DNA of 12,299 bases, from NCBI GenBank assembly GCA_030689585.1, contig JAUYFZ010000064.1, positions 1-12,299 on the forward strand, given 5' to 3'. Position 1 is the stretch's first letter; each line of letters starts with the position of its first letter. Shown here in pieces: positions 7,067-12,299 of the stretch. The notes under the pieces were generated by a model that saw only the letters and a list, made by a program, of their open reading frames with translations, was not told where the DNA came from and made no database searches. This DNA comes from Rhodocyclaceae bacterium (GTDB taxonomy: Bacteria > Pseudomonadota > Gammaproteobacteria > Burkholderiales > Rhodocyclaceae). A program made the position numbers and the translations under genes.

Positions 7067-8249
7067 AATCATCACGGTCACGGAACTTAACCGCTTGGCA
7101 CGGAACGCACTGGAGCGCGAATTTTCCACACGCTGGGTCACCGGAGAAATATCCAATCTGACGCTAGCCACTTCCGGACACCTCTATCTCACCCTCAAGG
7201 ATGAAAATGCCCAAGTACGTTGCGCCATGTTTCGTCATCGGGCACAAGGACTTCCCTTCCGGCCCGAAAACGGTCAGCAGGTGGAAGCCTTCGCCAAAGT
7301 CTCGCTCTATGAACCTCGCGGCGACTATCAGCTCAATATCGAATCCCTACGTCGAGCCGGTCTGGGCCGTTTGTACGAAGCCTTTGTGCAGTTACGCGAA
7401 AAACTCGCCAGAGCAGGGTTGTTCAACGAACAAAATAAACGAAACCTGCCTCGCTTTCCTCATACCATCGGCATCATCACTTCGCCGCAAGCCGCCGCCT
7501 TTCAGGATGTGCTGGCCGCTTTCAAACGGCGTGCGCCTCATGTACGACTCATCCTCTACCCCACACGCGTGCAAGGACAAGAAGCGGCGGCCCAAATCGT
7601 CGAAGCGTTAACCCTCGCCGCCTCACATGCATGCTGTGACCTACTTCTTCTCGTGCGCGGTGGCGGTAGTCTGGAAGACCTCTGGCCCTTCAACGAAGAG
7701 AGCGTGGCACAGGCCCTGTCGACCTGCCCTATTCCCGTCATCAGCGGCGTTGGCCATGAAACAGACCTCACCATTGCCGACCTGACGGCGGATTATCGCG
7801 CAGCCACCCCCACGGCAGCCGCAGAAATCGCCAGTGCGGGCTGGGTTCAAGCAACCCAAGAAATCGAACAACTTGCCCAGGCATTACGTTCAACCCTGCG
7901 TGCAACGCTTGAAAAACACATGCAACGACTCGATCTCCTGTCCCGACGATTGGTCCATCCCGCACAGCGGTTAGCCCGCACGCGAACCGATCTGCTTTTA
8001 CTTAGACAACGCTTGATATTGAGCGGACAACGCCATCTGCAACGACAAACCGCTCGTCTGGAACGTCTGTCGACCGGACTGTCTGCCCTCAATCCCACGG
8101 CAGTGCTATCACGCGGCTATGCCATCGCCCTGAATGCAGAATCGCAAGCCATCCGCGATAGTCGTCAAATCACCCCTAACGAGACCCTGACCCTGCGTTT
8201 TGCAAAAGGCAGCAGTAAAGTAGTTGCCATTCAGATATTTCCCGACTAA
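7002..8249 (+). CDS. xseA: Exodeoxyribonuclease VII large subunit
   Basis: The protein is up to 415 residues. An N-terminal OB fold (about 24-120, opening ITVTELNRLARNALE and WVTGEISNL) is followed by the catalytic domain: GIITSPQAAAFQDVL at 157-171, RGGGSLEDLWPFNEE at 219-233 and SGVGHETDLTIADLTADYRA at 248-267, all XseA signatures. A helical region and NPTAVLSRGYAIA near the C-terminus complete it. With XseB it degrades single-stranded DNA to oligonucleotides; xseB is not in the window. The start is uncertain: ATG 7002 overlaps the amidotransferase gene by 65 bp and gives a Pro-rich head, while TTG at 7047 or 7056 would place the start just before ITVTELN, as in relatives. None has a strong ribosome binding site, so coupling to the upstream gene is likely. 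Confidence 0.95.
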   Translation: MPPCVRPPIDSTPTGLPTLPPEIITVTELNRLARNALEREFSTRWVTGEISNLTLATSGHLYLTLKDENAQVRCAMFRHRAQGLPFRPENGQQVEAFAKVSLYEPRGDYQLNIESLRRAGLGRLYEAFVQLREKLARAGLFNEQNKRNLPRFPHTIGIITSPQAAAFQDVLAAFKRRAPHVRLILYPTRVQGQEAAAQIVEALTLAASHACCDLLLLVRGGGSLEDLWPFNEESVAQALSTCPIPVISGVGHETDLTIADLTADYRAATPTAAAEIASAGWVQATQEIEQLAQALRSTLRATLEKHMQRLDLLSRRLVHPAQRLARTRTDLLLLRQRLILSGQRHLQRQTARLERLSTGLSALNPTAVLSRGYAIALNAESQAIRDSRQITPNETLTLRFAKGSSKVVAIQIFPD

Positions 8250-8259
8250 TATAGTCGGG
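8241..8259. repeat. 7-bp inverted repeat at the xseA stop, upstream of sodB
   Basis: CCCGACT at 8241-8247 pairs with AGTCGGG at 8253-8259 around a 5-nt AT loop, and the stem includes the first base of the xseA stop codon. There is no U-tract on either strand, so a simple intrinsic terminator is unlikely. The AT loop also holds -10-like strings (TAATAT at 8247-8252, TATAGT at 8250-8255) downstream of TTGCCA at 8224-8229, so the dyad could overlap a sodB promoter as an operator. Confidence 0.4.
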
Positions 8260-8294
8260 CATACAGAAGTACCCACAACCTAAGGAGAATTTTC

Positions 8295-8879
8295 ATGGAA
8301 CACACATTACCCCCCCTGCCCTACGCGATGGACGCTCTGGCACCGCACCTGTCGAAGGAAACTTTCGACTATCACTATGCCAAGCATCATCAGGCCTATG
8401 TCACCAATCTCAACAACCTCATCAAAGGGACCGACTATGAGGCACTTGATCTTGACACCCTCGTCAGACAAGCACCTGCCGGTGGCATCTACAACAACGC
8501 AGCACAGGTCTCCAACCACAGTTTTTTCTGGCACTGCATGAAACCTGCGGGAGGGGGGATGCCGTCAGGCGCATTGGCGGATGCCATCCACAAAAAATGG
8601 GGAGGATTCGATGAGTTCAAGAAGGCGTTCCAAACGTCCGCCGTTGGCAACTTCGGTTCCGGTTGGACGTGGCTCGTCAAAAAAGCCGATGGTTCTGTCG
8701 ACATCGTCAATATGGGTGCCGCAGGCACTCCCCTCACCACAGAGGACAAACCACTTCTGTGTGTCGACGTTTGGGAACACGCCTACTACATCGACTACCG
8801 CAATGCCCGCCCGAAATTCGTCGAGACTTTCCTCGACAAACTGGTTAATTGGGATTTTGCAGCGAAGAACTTTGCCTGA
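8295..8879 (+). CDS. sodB: Superoxide dismutase, Fe type
   Basis: The 194-residue enzyme converts superoxide to hydrogen peroxide and oxygen in the cytoplasm (no signal peptide). Metal ligands are H27 in YHYAKHH, H75 in SNHSFFW, D158 and H162 in DVWEHAYY. The active-site glutamine Q71 in NNAAQV, in the position used by Fe enzymes, and the YRNARPKF block favour the iron form. Unusually, the residue before N74-H75 is Ser (codon TCC) where SodB proteins normally have Trp. AAGGAG at 8282-8287 precedes the ATG by 7 nt. The gene follows xseA by 45 bp, and its stop lies 3 bp from the convergent DUF192 gene, leaving no room for a terminator between them. Confidence 0.97.
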   Translation: MEHTLPPLPYAMDALAPHLSKETFDYHYAKHHQAYVTNLNNLIKGTDYEALDLDTLVRQAPAGGIYNNAAQVSNHSFFWHCMKPAGGGMPSGALADAIHKKWGGFDEFKKAFQTSAVGNFGSGWTWLVKKADGSVDIVNMGAAGTPLTTEDKPLLCVDVWEHAYYIDYRNARPKFVETFLDKLVNWDFAAKNFA

Positions 8880-8882
8880 TAA

Positions 8883-9326
8883 CTACCGTGCAGGGGGCAC
8901 ACGCTCAACACCGTTGATCGGTGTTCCCGCACTCAACCCTCGCTGTTGAAACCAACCTGCGTTCATCTCTAGGGCATATTTGGTCGGTCGATCCGAACAG
9001 TGGCTCACCTCGGACAGGGGTTGCATCTCTTCCACGTTGATGATGCGCCCCCGTTCATCCAGAAAAGCTACGGATAACGGAAGCGGCGTGTTCTTCATCC
9101 ACATGCACTGATGGGAAGGCACATCAAACACAAAGAGCATTCCTCGATGGGGCGGCATGGATTTTCGATGCATCAATCCCTGCATTCGCTGCTCACGGGT
9201 ATGTGCCACTTCGGCTTCGATACGATGAATACCGGCGGATAGCGTTAAAAACTGTGCCCACGCGGGGGTCGAGAAAACAACGAACGCGACGAACGTGACG
9301 CATGGGCAAAAAATAAGTTTCTTCAT
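8883..9326 (-). CDS. Secreted DUF192 family protein
   Basis: The 147-residue protein opens with a Sec-type signal peptide: MKK, a hydrophobic core to about residue 20, and a likely cut after AWA (22-24). The mature part matches DUF192: VAHTREQRMQGLMHRKSMP at 40-58, GMLFVFD at 62-68, CMWMKNTPLPLSVAFLD at 74-90 and LEMNAGWFQQRGLSAG at 119-134. The family folds as a small beta barrel; its biochemical role is not established. ATG 9326 is chosen because it gives the complete signal peptide; a longer reading would run through the cspA terminator and the 3' end of cspA. The start is 3 nt after the U-tract of that terminator, and its only ribosome-binding candidate, AGCAGG, lies in the terminator's 3' arm. 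I see no separate promoter. Confidence 0.9.
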   Translation of the reverse strand: MKKLIFCPCVTFVAFVVFSTPAWAQFLTLSAGIHRIEAEVAHTREQRMQGLMHRKSMPPHRGMLFVFDVPSHQCMWMKNTPLPLSVAFLDERGRIINVEEMQPLSEVSHCSDRPTKYALEMNAGWFQQRGLSAGTPINGVERVPPAR

Positions 9327-9329
9327 AAG

Positions 9330-9366
9330 AAAAAAACCTGCTGGATACGATATCGCACCCAGCAGG
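9330..9366 (-). terminator. cspA intrinsic terminator
   Basis: On the minus strand CCTGCTGG (9366-9359) pairs with CCAGCAGG (9344-9337) across a 14-nt loop that itself holds the palindrome GATATC, and seven U residues follow (9336-9330). It lies 21 bp after the cspA stop codon. This is a textbook Rho-independent terminator. It ends 3 bp before the ATG of the downstream DUF192 gene. Confidence 0.88.
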
Positions 9367-9387
9367 CTTAAATGATCTTCTGAGGGA

Positions 9388-9591
9388 TTAGGCTCGGGAG
9401 ATGTTTGCTGCTTGCTTGCCTTTCGGGCCCTGAACGATATCGAAAGCAACTTTTTCGCCTTCTTTCAGAGTTTTGAAGCCAGCCATTGTGATGGCGGAAA
9501 AGTGAGCGAACAAATCTTCGCTGCCATCATCCGGGGTGATGAAACCAAAACCTTTTGAATCGTTGAACCACTTGACGGTACCAGTTGCCAT
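9388..9591 (-). CDS. cspA: Cold-shock protein (CspA family)
   Basis: The 67-residue single cold-shock domain begins [20 protein letters not shown]. The RNP1 motif KGFGFI is at 13-18 and RNP2 DLFAHF at 26-31. It is a single-stranded nucleic-acid-binding RNA chaperone. The start at 9591 is set by the family's N-terminus and by AGGA at 9604-9601, about 9 nt upstream; longer in-frame readings cover the untranslated leader. A sigma-70-like promoter is visible 166 bp upstream and an intrinsic terminator lies downstream, so the gene is a self-contained unit. Whether it is cold-inducible or constitutive cannot be told; the symbol refers to the family. Confidence 0.95.
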   Translation of the reverse strand: MATGTVKWFNDSKGFGFITPDDGSEDLFAHFSAITMAGFKTLKEGEKVAFDIVQGPKGKQAANISRA

Positions 9592-9757
9592 GAGCTTATT
9601 TCCTAAAATAAAAAACACACCGCCACCCAACGTGGGCGACGAACGATGTTTGCGATACAAGCTCTTGACAGAGAATAGAAGGCCAAGTGGTAAATCCAGT
9701 AATTCTTGAAGCACCGACTTAGGACCCACCGCTGCGGCGGACCTTGAACCAAACACG
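9592..9757 (-). promoter_or_regulatory. Long 5' untranslated leader of cspA
   Basis: From the predicted start near 9757 to the cspA ATG is about 166 nt with no supported gene. That length is like the leaders of cold-inducible csp mRNAs, which refold with temperature. Near its end TCGTCGCCCA (9642-9633) can pair with TGGGTGGCGG (9629-9620), including G-U pairs, around a 3-nt loop. TGTG and then TTTTTTATTTT follow, directly before the AGGA ribosome binding site. No clear cold-box match was found. Confidence 0.55.
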
Positions 9758-9763
9758 AAACGC

Positions 9764-9792
9764 GTTTTACGCACTTTACCCCTAAGCGTCAA
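9764..9792 (-). promoter_or_regulatory. cspA promoter
   Basis: TTGACG at 9792-9787 and TAAAAC at 9769-9764 on the minus strand are separated by exactly 17 bp. The -10 overlaps a perfect 10-bp palindrome, AAACGCGTTT, at 9758-9767. Transcription would start near 9757. Confidence 0.6.
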
Positions 9793-9812
9793 GTGGATTG
9801 TGAAAAAATATT

Positions 9813-9840
9813 GAACAAGCCCCATGAATGCCGCTTGTTC
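9813..9840. promoter_or_regulatory. Perfect 8-bp dyad between cspA and clpS
   Basis: GAACAAGC at 9813-9820 is repeated inverted as GCTTGTTC at 9833-9840, with a 12-bp spacer. It sits about 20 bp upstream of the cspA -35 and 50 bp before the clpS start, so it could be an operator serving either gene. On the minus strand the hairpin is followed by AATATTTTTT, so it could instead terminate leftward transcription, although no gene lies directly upstream on that strand. Confidence 0.4.
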
Positions 9841-9877
9841 CCCCCTTGCATTCGGGTGCACTGGCCTTCATTCGCAT

Positions 9878-9883
9878 TAGAAT
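9878..9883 (+). promoter_or_regulatory. -10-like element immediately before clpS
   Basis: TAGAAT matches the sigma-70 -10 consensus at five of six positions. Only 7 bp (CTGTCGC) separate it from the clpS ATG at 9891, so transcription from it would start at or next to the A of the start codon. No convincing -35 is placed at 16-18 bp, which keeps this tentative. Confidence 0.3.
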
Positions 9884-9890
9884 CTGTCGC

Positions 9891-10202
9891 ATGAATGAGC
9901 AACAATCCCATCGTGAATTCGACAACCTTCTGGAGGCAAGCCCTATCAAGCCCCCGCCGATGGTTCGCGTGGTGTTGTTAAACGACGACTTCACGCCGAT
10001 GGATTTCGTGATCGTCGTACTGCAAAAATTCTTCGGGTTGGCCGGTGATAAGGCCACGACCGTCATGCTCAAGGTTCACAGGGAAGGTCGTGCTGTTTGT
10101 GGAATCTATCCGAGAGATGTAGCCGCTACCAAAGTAAGGCAAGTCTTGTTATTTGCAAAAACGCACCAGCATCCGCTGGCCTGCGTGATGGAGGAGAACT
10201 GA
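9891..10202 (+). CDS. clpS: ATP-dependent Clp protease adaptor ClpS
   Basis: The 103-residue adaptor binds N-end-rule degrons and hands substrates to ClpAP. A flexible N-terminal tail (1-22) leads into the core [21 protein letters not shown] (25-45). N31-D32-D33 and H63 are the amino-terminus-binding residues of the pocket, and the later [16 protein letters not shown] and HPLACVME segments are family signatures. I start at 9891 because the tail length then fits the family; the next upstream in-frame ATG (9828) would add an unrelated 21 residues and lies in the intergenic dyad. No Shine-Dalgarno precedes the ATG. clpA follows after a single base, so the two form an operon. Confidence 0.95.
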   Translation: MNEQQSHREFDNLLEASPIKPPPMVRVVLLNDDFTPMDFVIVVLQKFFGLAGDKATTVMLKVHREGRAVCGIYPRDVAATKVRQVLLFAKTHQHPLACVMEEN

Positions 10203-10203
10203 A

Positions 10204-12299
10204 GTGATTACCCAGGAACTCGAAGTTTGTCTTCATATGGCCTTTGTTGAAGCACGGCTCAACCGCCATGAATTCATCACCGTGGAACATTTGCTCTTGA
10301 TGCTGCTCAACAACCCCGCTGCAGCCGAAATTCTACGTGCCTGTGCCGTAGATTTTGATCTGTTGCGCCGGGACATTCTGACCTTCATTGAACGGCATAC
10401 CCCCACTGCCCCAGGGTCGAAGGAAATCGATTCCCAGCCTACCCTAGGATTCCAGCGCGTCATCCAGCGTGCCATCCTGCATGTGCAATCGGCCGGGAAA
10501 AAAACAGTCACAGGTGCCCATGTCCTCGTCGCCATTTTCAGCGAGAAAGACGCTCATGCCACTTTCTTCCTCCATAAGCAGAACATCACGCGCCTTGATG
10601 TGGTCAATTACATTTCACACGGCATCACCAAACTTCCACAACCCGCTGGCGTGGAAGAGGAACCGTCTGAACAGAACGGGAAACCCAAGTCTCCCCCCAA
10701 TCCGCTGGAAAGCTTTACACAAAACCTCAACAAAGCCGCCCTCGCAGGCAAAATCGACCCTCTGATCGGGCGAGAGAAGGAACTGGAGCGCGTCATACAA
10801 ACCCTGTGCCGTCGTCGGAAAAACAACCCGTTGCTGGCCGGAGAAGCCGGTGTGGGTAAAACCGCCATTGCAGAAGGATTGGCCAAACGTATCGTCGACG
10901 GATGCGTGCCGGACATCCTCGCCAACGCCTCCGTGTATGCCCTCGACATCGGGGCACTTCTGGCCGGCACCAAGTATCGGGGAGACTTCGAACAACGGCT
11001 CAAAGCTGTCTTGAAACAGTTGGCCGCTGATCCCAACGCGGTGCTGTTTATTGACGAAATTCATACGATCATCGGAGCAGGAGCCGCTTCCGGCGGCACG
11101 CTGGATGCCTCCAATCTACTCAAGCCCGCCCTGTCTTCCGGTGCCTTAAAGTGCATCGGCGCAACCACTTATAAGGAATTTCGGGGGATATTCGAGAAAG
11201 ACCACGCGCTTTCCCGGCGTTTCCAGAAAATCGATGTCGTCGAACCCTCCGTTGAAGAAACAATTGCCATCCTGCGCGGCCTCAAAAGCCGGTTTGAAGA
11301 ACATCATGGCATCCGTTATTCGGCGACGGCCCTCAGCCATGCCGCAGAACTTTCTGCAAAATACATCACGGATCGTCACCTGCCGGATAAAGCCATCGAT
11401 GTCATCGACGAAGCAGGAGCCGCCCAACGCGTCCTGCCAAAATCCAAACAGAAGAAGGTCATTGGTAAGCAAGAAATCGAAGAAATCGTCGCACGAATCG
11501 CTCGCATTCCGCCCCAGCATATTTCTGCCGATGACCGTTCCATCCTCAAAAATATCGACCGCGATCTCAAGGCCGTCGTGTTCGGCCAGGACCCTGCGAT
11601 TGAAGCCTTGGCGCGTGCCATCCGCATGTCACGATCCGGTTTGGGCAACCCACAAAAACCTATCGGATGCTTCCTGTTTTCAGGCCCCACAGGCGTGGGA
11701 AAAACAGAAGTGGCTCGACAGCTCGCCTACGGCATGGGAATCGAACTCATCCGGTTCGACATGTCCGAATACCAAGAACGTCACGCAGTCAGCCGTTTGA
11801 TCGGTGCTCCTCCGGGCTATGTCGGATTCGAACAGGGAGGGCTACTCACGGAAGCCATCACGAAAAAACCTCACGCCGTTTTGCTGATTGACGAGATTGA
11901 AAAAGCGCATCCAGATATTTTCAACATCCTGCTTCAAGTGATGGATCACGGCACGTTGACCGATAATAATGGCCGTAAGGCAGATTTTCGCCACATCATC
12001 CTCGTGATGACGACCAATGCTGGCGCGGAGGCATTGCAAAAAACGGTCATGGGTTTCACCACGACGAAAGCCGCCGGAGACGAAATGGCAGACATCAAAC
12101 GCATGTTCTCGCCAGAATTCAGAAACCGGCTGGATGCCATCGTTTCGTTCAAACCCCTCAATACCGAGGTGATCCTGCGTGTGGTCGATAAATTCCTGAT
12201 GCAACTGGAAAATCAATTACATGAGAAAAAAGTCGAGGCGATATTCACCGATACCCTGCGTGCCTGGCTCGCTGAAAAAGGATTTGACTCCCTGATGGG
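10204..12299 (+). CDS. clpA: ATP-dependent Clp protease ATP-binding subunit ClpA (3' end outside window)
   Basis: About 698 residues are present. The start is GTG at 10204, with GGAGGAG at 10190-10196 placed 7 nt upstream, inside the end of clpS. The N-domain (1 to about 145, opening MITQELEVCLHMAFVEARLN) binds ClpS. D1 has Walker A GEAGVGKT at 213-220 and Walker B VLFIDE at 280-285. D2 has Walker A GPTGVGKT at 494-501 and Walker B VLLIDE at 559-564, then the sensor-1 region TTNAGAE. The ClpP-docking tripeptide reads MGF at 616-618 instead of the usual IGL/IGF. The absence of a ClpB-type coiled-coil middle domain confirms ClpA. The window ends at FDSLMG, just before the expected sensor-2 GAR. 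ClpA unfolds substrates and feeds them to ClpP; clpP is not in view. Confidence 0.97.
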   Translation, partial: MITQELEVCLHMAFVEARLNRHEFITVEHLLLMLLNNPAAAEILRACAVDFDLLRRDILTFIERHTPTAPGSKEIDSQPTLGFQRVIQRAILHVQSAGKKTVTGAHVLVAIFSEKDAHATFFLHKQNITRLDVVNYISHGITKLPQPAGVEEEPSEQNGKPKSPPNPLESFTQNLNKAALAGKIDPLIGREKELERVIQTLCRRRKNNPLLAGEAGVGKTAIAEGLAKRIVDGCVPDILANASVYALDIGALLAGTKYRGDFEQRLKAVLKQLAADPNAVLFIDEIHTIIGAGAASGGTLDASNLLKPALSSGALKCIGATTYKEFRGIFEKDHALSRRFQKIDVVEPSVEETIAILRGLKSRFEEHHGIRYSATALSHAAELSAKYITDRHLPDKAIDVIDEAGAAQRVLPKSKQKKVIGKQEIEEIVARIARIPPQHISADDRSILKNIDRDLKAVVFGQDPAIEALARAIRMSRSGLGNPQKPIGCFLFSGPTGVGKTEVARQLAYGMGIELIRFDMSEYQERHAVSRLIGAPPGYVGFEQGGLLTEAITKKPHAVLLIDEIEKAHPDIFNILLQVMDHGTLTDNNGRKADFRHIILVMTTNAGAEALQKTVMGFTTTKAAGDEMADIKRMFSPEFRNRLDAIVSFKPLNTEVILRVVDKFLMQLENQLHEKKVEAIFTDTLRAWLAEKGFDSLM

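Noticed and set aside
9665..9670. TTGACA on the plus strand as a promoter toward clpS
   Set aside because: It is a perfect -35 hexamer but has no -10 at 16-18 bp and lies over 200 bp from clpS, inside the cspA leader.
9592..9861. N-terminal extension of the cold-shock protein (90 extra residues in frame)
   Set aside because: The extension has no cold-shock similarity, covers the predicted leader, promoter and dyad, and the family start [10 protein letters not shown] has its own AGGA.
11234..11800. 188-codon plus-strand open frame inside clpA
   Set aside because: It is an off-frame shadow within the conserved ClpA D1/D2 coding sequence, rich in Ser, Lys and Arg as expected for such shadows.

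Overview
This window reads as ordinary core chromosome of a Proteobacterium, most likely a betaproteobacterium of moderate GC. I base this on gene order and protein style: an M48 peptidase/rsgA pair divergent from orn, xseA followed by sodB, and the cluster DUF192 protein / cold-shock protein / clpS / clpA, all neighbourhoods I associate with Betaproteobacteria. The Zn-type L31, a CobD/CbiB-like membrane protein and the GFT-type ClpP loop in ClpA also fit. I cannot name a genus from sequence alone. I see no insertion sequence, phage gene, CRISPR array, toxin-antitoxin pair or defence gene.

Layout. Positions 1-182 are non-coding, with a pyrimidine-rich REP-like palindrome and a 12-bp hairpin behind the tRNAs. 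Two tRNA genes follow on the minus strand (Asp-GTC, then initiator Met-CAT). Further right on the same strand are rsgA and an M48 (Ste24-like) membrane peptidase, overlapping by 4 bp. orn faces away from them. Positions 3170-4550 hold a minus-strand pair, rpmE then a GT39/ArnT-like membrane glycosyltransferase that starts inside rpmE. A plus-strand HDOD protein converges on a minus-strand CobD/CbiB-like membrane protein. From about 6359 to 8879 the plus strand carries a class I glutamine amidotransferase, xseA and sodB. A small secreted DUF192 protein and cspA follow on the minus strand. A roughly 300-bp divergent control region then leads to clpS and clpA on the plus strand; clpA runs off the window end.

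Function. Most genes are housekeeping: translation (two tRNAs, L31, RsgA), RNA and protein turnover (Orn, M48 peptidase, ClpS/ClpA), DNA repair (XseA) and oxidative or cold stress (SodB, CspA). The less predictable members are the glycosyltransferase, the stand-alone HDOD protein and the amidotransferase of unknown substrate.

The most interesting structure is regulatory. The cspA-clpS intergenic region combines a good cspA promoter, a roughly 166-nt cspA leader with a terminator-like hairpin just before its ribosome binding site, a perfect 8-bp dyad, and a -10-like hexamer 7 bp before the clpS start that suggests a leaderless clpS mRNA. Downstream, the cspA terminator abuts the DUF192 start codon and appears to contain that gene's ribosome binding site. 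I did not find a previously undescribed multi-gene system here.
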